From the NCBI GenBank assembly GCA_021030915.1, contig JAGEMR010000017.1:124001-188000 (forward strand): 64,000 nt of DNA, in the 5' to 3' direction. This DNA is from Astrothelium macrocarpum. Taxonomy: Eukaryota; Ascomycota; Dothideomycetes; Trypetheliales; Trypetheliaceae. Below are positions 22,501 to 35,263 of the stretch, in pieces (position 1 is the first letter of the stretch; each line of letters begins with the position of its first letter). A program made the position numbers and the translations under genes. The notes beneath the pieces were generated by a model, which saw nothing but the letters and a program-made list of their open reading frames with translations, made no database searches and was not told the origin of the DNA.

Positions 22501-25500
22501 TATGAACATTGCTCCACCACCTGCGTTCATGATCTCTTGAATCAATTTGTCGCACGCTTTCACGCCGTCGGCTGCTAATCTTGCACCAGTAGTCTCGATA
22601 AACTTTGATCCGGGTAGAACTCCAACTGATGCCAGAAACTGGGCATAATGTCGAGCCACAGTGGTCTTACCAGTTCCCGGGTTTCCTAGGAGAGCTGCCC
22701 CGAGACGCTCCTTCTCAAGGCTGGCTTTCTGACGAATGCATGTGTCAATCTTCGTCTTAATATTCAAGAATTGTTTTTTCACAGACTCAAGCCCAACCAT
22801 CTGCATCAAAGCATCTAAATGCTCATTTGACGCCATTTCATAGGTCTTTTGGTATTCCCAATCCGAGGCGGCCTGAGATTGTTTAGGTGAGATTATGTTG
22901 CTTCCTCCGATTGTTGCGGGATCGCTGGTCAACGAAGGATCCTTGTTCTTTGCCGATGGTTCAGCAGTCTGTGCTTCGGAATCAGCAGGCATGATGACAT
23001 TATTCGATACGTTCATGGCTTTCGTATTCTTGCGGGTCGTTTGTCGCGCAGTCTCGAGGTCCTTTTTCCGCTGCTCCAGGATGCGATTTCGGTCCTCGTC
23101 ATCTACGCGATCTTTCTGTAAACGTCTTTCGTGCGCGATTTGATCATCAAGCTCTGCTAGCTTCGCCGCATAGGCCTTCTCCTTTGCCTGCCTCTGCAGG
23201 TCAAGCTTGAGGTCGCGTTCCCGTAGAGCCTCGCGTCTAGCAGCTTCAGCCTCGCACTTGGTGCAGGGATGTGACTCCTGCCAACATTTCCAAGTTACTT
23301 TGTGGCCCTGCGGGCATTTGTCTTGTATGACCCTCCTGCATTGCATTTTGGAATGATCGTATAATTGGTGGCAACGTTGTGGACAAGCATGTTTGCCGCA
23401 CTTTAGCATTGCTTGGCTTCAAACAGCATTAGTTGTCAGTAATTATGCGTCAGTGTAGTAAACCCACCACGGCTCCGAGCATCCTCCATCTGGACAGTTA
23501 GTATCAAAATCCTTCATTGTCTTCAACAATGTAGCTCTATGGGGGTGTCGTTCGCATTTGACAGGTAGGCCATCGAAGAGATGTCCGGATTGACGAAGCT
23601 GTTCAAGAAACGGAAACCATATTCTTCTACCCCTTTTGCTATCTATGAATGTGTTGGTGTTGCCGAAGAGTACCAGGCCATTGCGCGCCCGAGAAAGTAG
23701 GACGTTAAGTCGTTGAGCAGCAGCCATGAACCCGATGTCACCCTTATTGTTACTGCGTGTCAGGCTCACGATCACAATGTCGCTTTCTTCTCCTTGGTAA
23801 TTGTCTGGGACGTTGGGTTATGGATTAGCGAAGCTCTAATATCTTGCTATGAGAATAAATGATTAGCTGCTCAAATATGAGCTTACCAATTGTAGATATT
23901 CTTAATTTACTTTTCCCAACATTCGCACTCGCTGGTTGCATCAAACCGGCCTTGACCAAATCAAATGAATCCAAATCATTCAGCACAGGGTCATGCTCCT
24001 TCCCCAAATATTGAAGCAAGAGTCGTAGCTGACCCAGATATGGAGTGAGAATAACTTGCTTATCGCTTCCGTAGCCCTGTTGAGCAAGATATCGTACCGT
24101 CTTCAACACCATCTCGGCCTCAAAAGTATTCTGTCGACTGACCTTGGAGCCGTCGTCACGCCGATCAATAATTTTGTCGAAATCGACTTCTGAATGGTCA
24201 TGGTTGACAAAAATGACATTGGACTGGAGTCCACGTATGCTTGGCCTCTCGGATGTTTTGGGGTCATCTTCGAGGTCAGGATACATCAAACGCTTGACCA
24301 AGATGGAAATCTCTGGGCGCATACGGTGCTGTTTACTTAGGGTTGTATGAGGATATCCGCTGACAACTAGACGCTCGAAGAGAGAAATATTGAGATTATA
24401 CCCATCGCCCTTTTCAATTGTTAGGTTGAAGTTGTTGACTTTCGGCCGAAGTTGCTGATGATCTCCGATTAGAACAAGATGTTTTGTGTTGGCACAAAGC
24501 GACGTTAAGATGTGACTTTCGAGAATCTCGCCAGCCTCTTCGACGAGAACGATACCGGGATTTGCATTCGTAAGCATTGCCCTGTACTTGGCCGCTGCAG
24601 AAGTCGTACAGCCAATGACACGCTTTTTCTTGATAACTTCAGCAAATTTTTCATCTCGGACCAGGCTGAGCTTCTCAAAAGTACTCTGATACTCTTGAAT
24701 GGAATCCTGCAACATGGTTGCTTGTTCCAGATAGAACTCACGAGTCCACTTGCGAAAGTTCTCGGCTCTTGCAACCTTATTCATTTGCCATATATCTTGA
24801 TATTCATTTCCTATGCTCTTTTGAAACATGCCCGCGTCTAAACCATTAATCCATCGGTCAAAGAGATAAGAAGAATCTATCGCTTTACCACGCTTTCCAA
24901 CTGTGATCATGCGGTCACTGTCATCTTCAGGAATAGAAAAGGCAGAATAGAAATCTGAATCGGTATCTGAGAACTGTAAAAAGTCTAGGACATCCTTTTT
25001 CGAGGCTTTCAGACGGCGGAAAGTGGCTGCTTTCCGCTGTATTGATTGGGAGATAGTATCAACCTTATTCTCATACATGCGAAGCAATTCCCAAGATCTT
25101 CCGGAGCGACGGTAATTACTTGATTGCTCATAGAGACCTAAACTTTTCGTCGCAGCGGTTGATTTTGACCCGAGACGTAACATCTCATCATCGGAAACAC
25201 CAACGTTGCGAATGTCCTCTAAGAACTGGTCGAGAGCATGGTTTGTGTAACAAATAACAAGGATAGTCTCGGAGGTGTTCTCCAACAATGCTTTTGCAAG
25301 CAAAGCGCCAAGAAAGGATTTCCCAGTGCCTATAAGCTTTCGATTAGAAGAGAGGACGCGGTCAGAATGAACATTTATCTTACCGGGAGGACCTTGAATC
25401 AAGCTCACAATCTGGGACAAACCAGCAATGAAAGATTCAGTCTGTGAGTGGTCGAGAATAACGTCTTTCTTGAGGCCGAGGATATTGCGAACGTTGCGTC

Positions 25501-26857
25501 CTTCGTGTCGCTGGATACGTGAGACTAGTTCCTCTGGGGAAATGGGCGATTTAGTAAAGTCTTTGCTTTCCACCATGCCAAGGAGCTCATTCGACAGCGG
25601 AATGGAAGTCTTTTCTTGCAAAGACCTCAGAATCGGTTCGTAGGCAAAGAAAGGCGTCTCTACCACCACGAACTCAAGCTCTTGTTGAGGAGCGGTCTTC
25701 AAGCTGATTAGAGCTTTTATAACGGCAGAGGCCCCAAGAATACGAAGCAGCAAAATCGGGGGGTCCTCTGCCAGTAGTTCCTCATTTCTATCGATGGTGG
25801 CGAACGCGATGATTTCGTTTGATCGCAATAAACAGCCAAACGACTCGTGCTTTAAGACAGTCTTATTATCCGCCAAATATTTCTTTCGTTCGTCAATAGT
25901 CCCAGGTGGCACCTGAACACCTGCATAGCAATGCAGTGCTATCGATGCCGGCTTTCGCCGGGGGCTGCCACAATCAATGTGGTGGAACACGAGATTTTTG
26001 AGTCGACGAGATATCCGCTTGCCTTGTTTATGTCCACGAGCGATTTGAAGATCACTACGAAGCTCACCCAACATTTCCTCTCGAAGCAGGCGAAACTGAT
26101 TGTCCAGATGAGCTGCCGCTCTTTTCTCTCGTTCGATTTCTATGATAGCGTCAGCCTGAAGATAGAAGGGTGGTTCTTTTGCGACCAATTCATCTGCTGT
26201 AGGGAAAATTGCAATTTTTCGAAAGTCTTCGAAATCGTTATCATGGCGGCCGCCAGGCTTCGTTCCCCCAACCACTGCTGCGCCAGAAGCAGTGGTATGT
26301 AAGACATCCTGGATTTTGTACGCTAAACTGCGGGTCCCGGTGTCAGAGGAGTCAAGGAGTGAGCCTACGACTTTCTTGGCGACCTGATCAGCGGGTATTT
26401 GTAAAGAGCCGGGTGACGAGGTCAACAACTCTAATAGTAACCACGCAAACCCGCGAACGGCGACCGGTGATAATGATCTCTGGAGGAACTTTCTTTCCAA
26501 AGCATTCCAGAACGTAGGCGGTTCCACAACTACTGATAAGACCTCTCGTAAGAGCTGGCCGCTATGTATTTGCTTCAAGCCTTCACCATCAATATAAGCT
26601 AGGAAAGAGGCGGCAGTCTCATTCATGAACAAGTCGGAATCATCACAACGCAGGCTTGATCTCAGTGCTTGAAGTCCATATGATGATATGACCATCTTTT
26701 CAATGCAAACTACTCTGTCCTCGTGGTTGCAAATTGCTTCCACGAACAGTTTAGCATCTTTAGTATTCTTGATAGCACGCTTGCCATCGAAGACAGCGGC
26801 AAGAAATCTGCGAAGACGATTGGATTCGAGCGATTCATCAGCATGACTTGAAGTCAT
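19581..26857 (-). CDS. giant ZNFX1/UPF1-like helicase, NFX1-type zinc finger, triple CbbX/SpoVK AAA protein
   Basis: Six exons (26857..25384, 25329..23887, 23804..23468, 23416..21768, 21720..20962, 20911..19581) with introns of 47-82 nt, all in phase, give 2,330 residues. Residues 1-1080 are an SF1 helicase: Walker A IQGPPGTGKSF (Lys495, rebuilt across a 54-nt intron), VLVEEAGEI, GDHQQLRPKV, DNYQGEESDIVIVSLTR and RLNVLLSRAR, closest in layout to ZNFX1/UPF1. A Cys/His segment with NFX1 character follows (LKCGKHACPQRCHQL), then a charged coiled coil (about 1135-1215). Three CbbX/SpoVK-like AAA modules follow, with Walker A Lys near 1335 (GNPGTGKTTV), 1613 (GSPGTGKTTV) and 1891 (GPPGTGKTTT), each with a Walker B acid pair and a sensor arginine (GLPSRFP, GLSRRFP, GLTSRFP). 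A second coiled coil precedes a short C-terminal Cys module (GYRCAGGSH). Likely an RNA- or nucleic-acid-linked ATPase machine; function is inferred only from domains. Confidence 0.85.
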
Positions 26858-29800
26858 AGTAGATTTGTCCTAGAATTAAAGGGGAAAAGGTAGGGAGGTG
26901 AAAGCCCAAGTTGCATGGAAAGGCTGTGCGTGGAAAATAGAGAGAAAGCCAGCGAAGGACGAGAGGCCCCACCATGACATGCATACTGTTGCCTTGGATT
27001 GCTCTCAAATCGGGACCCTGCAGTACTTATCGAGCCAAAGAAAAGTAAAGCAGGCATTGCTTTGTGCGACACACCATATTGTGCATCGTTCACACGTCCA
27101 GAAAATATCTAGACGGCTGGTTGTTATGGACACTGAAGTCGACTGTCAGCAAGGCTATAAGTGTCGGGCGTTACGGCCCTCACCATGGCCACATGCAACT
27201 ATTATGTGCGTCCAAGGTATGTAAGTAGTATACTTGCTTTTGGTGAGTCTTCTTGGTCTCACCACTGAATACAAGCAGCTTTCTACCACTCAAGGCTTGT
27301 GCAGTGATACCCATGTTGTCGGATTTGGTTCTTCGAGATTTCTGTAGACTTCCGCTTAGTTGTCTGTCAGATCAAGAGACATTTAGAAGAAGGTTAAGGA
27401 GAAGGATTTTGAGTGGGAAGATCATAGGTAGTAATAATACCTTGATCGTCAGGGTTAACGGAGGTGTGTGAGGGTGTATCCTAGGCTGGAATAGCGTTAT
27501 TTTAGTGTGCTTATCACACACGCCGTATACGATACCTACTGTCTCTGTGTCAAGCTACTCTACCTTAGCTAGTGCTAAAGAGCGGACGAAGTTACTGCAT
27601 TCTCGATTGCTTTCTAGTACATCTGTTGACACTTTTTAGCAGTTAATATTTCGAGAGCTCCGGATAGAATCCGTACTACTGAGATAAATGATCCAACACA
27701 CGATCCTCGTTATCCGATACCGCAGCTTCAAACAGGACCAAGATCTGTCCACATACGTATAGGTAGTCTTCTTGTCTACCGCTGGTATGTTGTCGAAGCC
27801 CATAGAGCCCTCCTTCCGCGTCTCCATTCCTTCCATGTTCCTATTCCCTTCCCTTTTCTTTTCTCCTAACTCCCCAATCCCTTTGTTGTTTGCATGCATT
27901 TAAGGCTCTTGTCAGTAGACAACATTCCTTTTCTTTGGTTAATGATTCGGAGCTTCGCCGTTGCCTTCGCTGACCAAGACATGATTATAAAAAAAAGTAC
28001 AGAGGAACCATATGCTATCTATGACTGCCGTCATTTCGGTGAAAGCGCCATACACCAAGTTCGTGAGATCGGATTACGAGACGAAGACAAAACACGGATA
28101 TCGATGGATACTGACGTGTCAGTTACCTGATTTCGATGTTTATAAAGTTTTTGAGGGGTATCGCAAGCAGGATTATACATGTGATAAGGCAAAGGATAAC
28201 GAGGCAGCCAGGTGCAAGCCTTCTCAAAACGGCACTGTATCTACATCGACGTGATCGGATAACAAATCTGACGATTCACTTCGCAGTGATTTTGATGGTT
28301 AGCAATCATATGGCAATTTAAGTTGGACACTGGTAAGTGGTGTGGTCATAAAGCAGATGTTGAGATAAAGTGCCAGGTTTACGTCTCTGTGTTTAGCTCT
28401 GTTGTGTTTATCCATTTCGGCTGCTGGACAGCATTCTACACTCATGAGTCGATAAGTAACAATATCTTGACTCTTCTTCGCGATATCTCTTCGTCAAGAA
28501 TTACTCGTCTAAAGCGCTTGGCGGATCTAACACTCTTTTTTCTGTTCTTTTCCTATTTGGGATGGGGAGTGGGGAAAGCAACTTGCTATACTGCGATATT
28601 CACTTTTCTAAACGACATCATGCTCTCGTATCCTATCGAGACGATCGTGACAATGTATGAGGCTGCTGGTATTTCTACGATTTCGCCAAGGAAAACAGGC
28701 CTCAGCGTGGAACAAAGTCGTTCAAATTTCGGACTTTTGCACTTTGAGAGTGAAGCTAGGTAGGCAGCAGCTATTCAGACAAGCTTAGTCGCGGAAAGTA
28801 GAAAACAGAGAGAGGAAGGGAAACAGGCAAGAAATCAAGGCATCCCCCCATTACGCGGGAAAGCTTTCTGATTTCCTTGCAACCTCTCACAAGTCGTCGA
28901 AATATATGCCTTCAAGATAGTGGAAAAATAGGCCTGCGAAGTCCTTCAAGCGTAGGGCGCTATGAAAACCAGATCTCATTGAACATTGAAGAATGGATAA
29001 TGCTATCTGCCGCCTTGGAAGTGACCTCAAAGCACCTATACAGAGAATGATCCTGATTACGCCCAAGGTGTCTCATAATAGAAAGGTAGTAAAACTGAGG
29101 CGTATTCGGACGAATTGGAAAAAAAACAAGACAGTTGTGAAATACAGACAAGTCCCGATTGCACCCAATTCGTCGCCGAACACGTTCCCATTCATACATC
29201 CATCATGCTCTTGCGAGGTAAAGTTCCGTCCACTCGAAAAGCTCCGTGAGAAGACCTGTACTCCATTCCCTCCCGCAACCCCATATCAACTCCATTACCG
29301 ATTTGAAAAGTCAGTGAATAGTAGTAACGAGAACATTAAAGGAGAAAACACTAAAAATGGTTCGTCGATAATGAAGAGCAAGTGGTATCCAAATATTTGA
29401 TGGGACAGACAAAGGTACAAATTGTCCATCCCGGAAGCCCGAAGATGGCAAAATCGAGACTCAACTTTTTCTTTGCTCCCAAAGGACATAGTGAGGAGCC
29501 GTTAGAAGGCGCGGTGTATAAAGTCTCTGATTTTCGGAAAGAAAGGATGTCGAAGGTAGGTAGGTAGGTATCTTAGTTCGTTATGTTCGCACATAATTCA
29601 TTTTGGCGTCTCGCCACGGCCGTCTATGATCCAGTTCAAGCTACTTCAAAGAGTCTCCTCGTGTCCTCGTACGATCCCATAGTCAAGGCCATTCTCTTTC
29701 TCCAGTAGCAAGCAAAACCCAGTCAGCCACCTCATCGTACAATCCAGGTTTCGCACATTTCCTCTTAGCCCCTCTGTCTCTTATCCACATCATTCTTAAT

Positions 29801-29873
29801 CTGAAAAAGAAGAAAAAACAAGAATTCCCACAATTGGTATTGCCCCATTTCAATCCCCAACCAACGCCTCAAT
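26858..29873. other. 3-kb region without recognisable genes
   Basis: Between the start of the giant ATPase gene and the stop of bem1. The longest frame (28323-28763, plus) begins with TTG, has mixed composition and matches nothing I know. A GGTA tetranucleotide run lies at about 29555-29572. The segment next to bem1 is presumably its 3' UTR. A non-coding transcript cannot be excluded. Confidence 0.4.
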
Positions 29874-32000
29874 TCACTCCGCACTAATCATCAGCGTCAA
29901 CTTCGGACACCGCTCCAACGCCACCACCAAGTCTTCATCATTCTCAATGCGATAGTACTCCCCATCCGTATCGTCCTTGTAATCAATCGACATCTCGCCA
30001 TCGTCCGGGTGTACACCGCCCTCCATCCGACGGCGCTCCTCCAGCTTGCGACGCAGATCCTCGTATGAGAATTGCGGAGGCATACGGATGACGACGCAAT
30101 TGTCGGCTTGGAACCAGACCTTGATCTTGACGGGCTGGCCGAGCGAGGACGTGCTCGGCTGTGAGAGACCCACTGGATTTGCGGTCGAAGTGCTCGAGGT
30201 GGCGCTGCGTTGGGTGAGGGAACTGTTGTTCCGGAGCATGGGTGGGGCGCCGTTGGCGGATGAGGGGTGGAGGTCGGAGGGAGAGCGATAGTGGTTTGTT
30301 GATGAATAAGACGGCTGACCACGTTGATGTTGTGGCTGATAGCCGCCGTATTGTGATTGTTGCTGTTGACCGTAGCCATTCGTGTAGCCGTTGCCATTGG
30401 CAGTCGACGATTGTCGGGATGCGTTAATGTTGTTCGGGTCTTGGGAGTGCGAGGATGTAGTGGAGAGCCGATAGCCGCTTTCATCGACAGAAGGTGTGTC
30501 AGGGTCGATTTCATAATCGCCCTCTCGTGGAGCGAAAAATTTGCGAACCAGGTAGCTTTGTGAAATGTGTGGTCCTAGTTTGAATAATTCTTTCAGGTAG
30601 GTATCGAGGTTTGCACGACGTCCATTGGAGATATTGTCGGTCACGTAATTAACGGGACCGGGCATATATGGTAATGTCCGTGGGCTCTGCTTTGTGTTAC
30701 CGGCCTCGACCGGGAATTCCTGAATAAGGTTGATTTGCAGGTCATAAAAGTCAGTGTAGAAACGAGACAACTCCCAATGTCGGCCGTCCTCCATTACAGC
30801 TTCAACAATGAACCAGAAGTTGTCATCGGCGTAACAATATCGGGGTACTGAGGCACGAATGCATGCAAGTAACGGAGGCTCTTGTCGATATGGTTGTTGG
30901 TATGCCTGGCTTTGTGTACGCTGGTGCTGTGGCTGTGATGATCACGTTAGGATATCAACAAAGCAGTGGTGTTTCAAGTCACTCACGGATGTAACTTGAG
31001 AGTAGCCATTTGCCTCTTGCGAGCTTCCATTGCTCAGGTTCATTTGTGCCATGCTTTGCTGCATTTGAGATTGCGCATCTAACCTTCCAAGTGGTATGCT
31101 GCTGTTCTTGTAGTCTGCCGCCAGCTTCTTCCACTCCTCAACTTTTGGCACTCCAGCTCTTTGGACAGCTTCTCGAGCATCTGGCACTGCTTTTCCAGTG
31201 GTCATGTCGCGAACTTCGATGAAAGACACAGGTATCAGACCTGGCCCACCGAGCCTTGTGATCGGCTTTGCGACGAACCATTCCTCATTCGATATCGCGA
31301 TAACTATGATGGCTTCACCCTCCTTGGCCTCTAACTCATCGGGTCTTTCTGCTTTAAAGTCATATTGGACGATGCCATAGACCATTGCACCCGATCCCTT
31401 TGCCATTGTTTTGGATAGCCTTGCGGATTTGGGATCGCCGTCGGACCCACTTACACTGCCTCTCGAACCGTTTTTTGCTGATTCGGCGTAACCAGAGTCG
31501 TGACCTTGAATGCCTCCACTGGGAATTGACGATGTCGATCCACCACTATCTCGCACTGTCTTGCCAACAGTCTCGAAATATTTTACCGGGACCAATCCGC
31601 GTGTGCCATGTAATGGATTGCAGGCCTCGTACCAATCTGGGTCATTCTCTCGACTGACGACATGAAGGAAGTCACCTTCATTAAAACTGAGATAGCCAGG
31701 ATTTTGGTCAGGATTTGGGCCTTGGTATGTGTACATGGCCTTTATGACCTGCATCGTACGAGTCATGATAGTCAGCGCATTCCGCATCATCACATGGGAA
31801 AACACAATTCACTGGAATGACGTACCTTTTTGGGCGGCACGATAGCGATGGCATCTTTCTGCGGTATGGAGATGTGAGGTGATTTGACGCTATCTTGGCT
31901 TTTGAGTGACCTCCGGAACTGTGCACGGTGGTGGTCAGTGGTTGTCGTGGTGAATGCACACGGTCGCAATTGCCGTCATTGTTTGACAAACCTTGACCAT
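29874..32000 (-). CDS. bem1: Bem1/Scd2-type polarity scaffold (SH3-SH3-PX-PB1)
   Basis: Four exons, 32000..31992, 31918..31826, 31748..30987 and 30932..29874, give 640 residues. Exon 1 codes only Met-Val-Lys, after which FRRSLKSQDSVKSPHISIP matches the basic start of filamentous-fungal Bem1. Domains in order: SH3-1 (about 33-98, KVIKAMYTYQ to GLVPVKYFETVGK), SH3-2 (about 150-215, VYGIVQYDFKAERPDELEAK to GLIPVSFIEV), PX (about 300-420, PRYCYADDNFWFIV to LVRKFFAP), a Gln/Ser-rich linker, and a C-terminal PB1 domain with its acidic OPCA stretch (DDTDGEYYRIENDEDLVVAL). The protein holds Cdc42, its GEF Cdc24 (by PB1-PB1 pairing) and PAK kinase at growth sites on the plasma membrane. The tiny first exon with a GTTTGT donor is the least certain part. 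Confidence 0.93.
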
Positions 32001-35000
32001 TTTGCCCAGAGCGACAGATGCAATCAAAGAAGGTGATTAGATCAGACGACGCGGCGGTCGCTGGAGGTCAGGCGAGGGCGGAGAGGATGGTAGAAGACTC
32101 GGTGGGCTCGAAAGGGTATACGCGATGCAGGTCCACGGCGAAAGATATGCGCGGTGATAATGCAGGCGCCTGGGGCTGCGAGTTGTGGAGGTAGGGCGGA
32201 GCCGGTGACGAGGATGCGATTGCTGACGGGCGGGTAGTGGCAGCAAGGCCGTGTCTGGGCTGCTGCAGAGCCGTTGCGAGAGGAGGGGACCAGAAGTCGA
32301 CCAAGAGGCAAGCAACTGATGGACAGCGCCGTGGGCGAGGGTGGAGAAAGGGTGTGAAAATGGATCAAAGAACGGGACGCATGAACGGGCACAGGCTCAG
32401 TCTAGTCTGCCAAGGGCAGAAGGCGAAACGCGTGCGGCCAGGATGCCGATGGAAGCACGAGAGTAGAATCACTTTTGCCTGCCCTGGAGCAGGGCATTAC
32501 TCAGTCCACCACCCGCCGCCGAGCCAATCCCCGCCCGCGACAGCCCAAGGCAAAGAAAGACTGCATGTCTGGAGGCTGCTGGATTTGCTGAATCTAACGC
32601 GCCCGACACGACCCGCGCTGCTGGTGCAAAGTCTACTTGCCTACCATTCTGCGTGAAAGACGGAGCCCGCTCCTGCAGACCCATTCTACAGTTCCCGTCG
32701 CATATGGCGACCCACTCTCCATTCCCGTCGCCATTCATTTCAATCCATCCCATCCCATCCCATCCCAAATTCCACATCATCGCTTCGATCGCGATCGTTG
32801 CGGCAAATGCAGACGTCTGTGCTCCCCCATCGTGGCCCAACGTGGGAAGCCAGGGTCTGCTCTCCACCGTGGTCCCCTCTACCAAAAAAAAACCAACCCC
32901 CTCCTCTATTGCTAGAGCCTTCAGATCTGAGCAGTCTCGCATGAACTGCATGCACGTGGCGGATGTTTTGGCTCTCCCGTCACATCTTGTGGCGCGTTCG
33001 CTTCTTTGTCTTCCACTCTTCCTCTTGCAGTCGCTGCTTTTGCCAACGTTCGCCTGTCATTATGCAGCTTTCACCATACACCTAGACCGTAAGGCAGACG
33101 CGGCCCTTACACTGATACACGCCACATCGGAGTTTCTGTGCCAGTTTGTGACAGTCGCTGACCATACAGTTGACACAGCATCCTTTTTGCAAAAAAAGAA
33201 AACGTTCTCATGTAACTGTGCGTACGCGTTGCGCACTCTGCCTATTCTCCTGGCTGTCGGAGCATACATACAACTGCGTGTTTTCAGGTACAGCGTGCAT
33301 CAGGTACGCAGTCACTCATGCTTCGGCAGGGTTTGCTTTCCCCCGCCGTTCATTGCCCTTGATACCACATGCAGCATGCCGGAAATAGTTGTCCTTCAGC
33401 TACCTAATTTGTCTAATACAAATCCTTCTGTCCGATGCTACAGCAGCCATTTCATTAGGGCTGGTCGTCAAATTCTCCTTTGTGTTCGAAGTTTCACTTT
33501 ACGTCCCATTTGACGATTGAGTGACCGATTCTAGGCCCCGAATGATGGATTTGTTCTACAGCGTCTGTTGGTACCATCTTATCTTACCCTACGCGCGGAG
33601 GCGGAGTCGCTCCCAATGACGGCGTCGATTCCTCTTCCCCAGTGCAGCCACGTTGTTTGATACCTAGTGCTCACGTCAATGTATTTTGTTCTTGAACAAG
33701 ATGCACGACGAGGGTTTTGTGATAGCTAAAGAGCTAGTAGCCTATCGTTGACGAGCACGTACTTGGCGCTTCGCATGCACTCAACGAACTTTGAGGATCG
33801 ACCCTGGCCGTTTCCATTGGTCACCGTATTAGCGCTTAATAAAAGATGGCTGTATGAGCAACTACAACTCAGGACTGCGAAGCAAATCTCGATGTAATTC
33901 TCCGCACAAAGTATTTGGATGTATTACATAAGGAATGCTTTTTATACAAGCAAAGTTTTAATAGGTGGAGAATATCAGGCAGCAGGTTTGCGAGGCGCAA
34001 GGTATCCGTACATGAGACGCTTATCCGAAAACCTAGAGCGACTATATTGATTTTGCGTATGAATAGATGGTAGTCTTTCCTTATGAAGTAAGCTAGGCCG
34101 CCCACGCACTTACTCGATGCAGATGAACAGCTGATAAACGTCTTACTATTGACGTGCCAAAGATCTGTACAGATTTCCGTACGGAAAGGAACCGTTCTCG
34201 ACGTGGTCAAGATGGTGGCTGAGTAGCATCCTGCCTGACAGCGGCTGAACAATCAAGGCAGAAATGTGGCGAAGTCCAGAACGACGAAAGCATTTACAGC
34301 TTTTTAGAGATTTACGCATTCATTTACTGTTATCGGTCCGGACTAAATTGAATGCAAATCATCCTTTTCCAAACGGGGATACGCCCCTCGAAAGTCTGCA
34401 AACCCCTAATGACTCCCTCGCCAACGCCTGCGGCTAAACATGCAGATGCTATGCTAATCAAATACTTTTGTCGCAAAAGAAAAGGGAAAAAGTCATAAGC
34501 CTATCAAACAATAATCATGGGTCCATCAAACTCTTGTGACGTGTCGAAATGAAATTGAATGCCAAATCTTTCGAACTCAATGACATGCCAAGACCTGCGA
34601 ACGTCTGCACGAGCCAAGTACATTATGAAGGTAGCTGTCGAGAAACGTGGGAAATGAAGTCGCACTTTAAGCTCGACAACCATCAAATGTTGCTGACAGA
34701 TAACGTTGTCGGATCAGTCATGTTCCGTGCTCTGTGCGCAATCGAACTGTTTCAACGCGCATTCGGTAACCGACAAGGGACGCGCAAGCGAGACGCAAGA
34801 CAATGTCGCTACCGGACGCGGCTCATTTGTTCCAACTCATCAAGGGAGCACGTTTTGCATGGTGAATATTCCGCGTCGTAGTCGATGGTCAATGCATGCA
34901 CGCTTTCCGTACGCGTCGATTCGGGGTGGGAAGGTGTGGGGGCAGCGGCCAGTTGGTGGAGAACATCGATCTGGGACTGGGGCAGAAATCTGAAACGCTG

Positions 35001-35263
35001 CGTGCACCAATGCAAGGACGACTCGTAAAAATATGCAATTAATGAAAAGCAGTGCGAGAAAAACAAAAGTACGTGAACAAATCTATGGAGGAATAGCGTG
35101 AACGACGTGGGTACGGTTGACTGAACGCCGTTCGTAGGTTAGTAGTCTTGTGTGGGGCTCGGAGGACCATGAGAGCTTTGCAGGCATATGTAAATGCAGT
35201 AGCCTGTATGAGTCAATGGGATTAAACGAGAAAAGCGCGCGAGAGGAACGAGGCCGCTTATGT
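32001..35263. other. 3.3-kb region upstream of bem1, no gene recognised
   Basis: An unusually long gap in a gene-dense block. It contains a pentanucleotide run (about five ATCCC units, roughly 32743-32767) and an A-run within a C-rich stretch near 32883. A 286-codon plus-strand frame (32653-33513) begins with GTG and has no family features. The part close to bem1 is plausibly a long 5' regulatory or leader region. The part beyond 33.5 kb shows nothing I can name. Confidence 0.4.

Noticed and set aside
28323..28763. 146-codon plus-strand frame with hydrophobic stretch
   Set aside because: It starts with TTG, no splice partners or family match; not supportable as a gene.
32653..33513. 286-codon plus-strand frame
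   Set aside because: It starts with GTG, has no domain-like pattern and spans simple repeats; probably chance openness in C-rich sequence.
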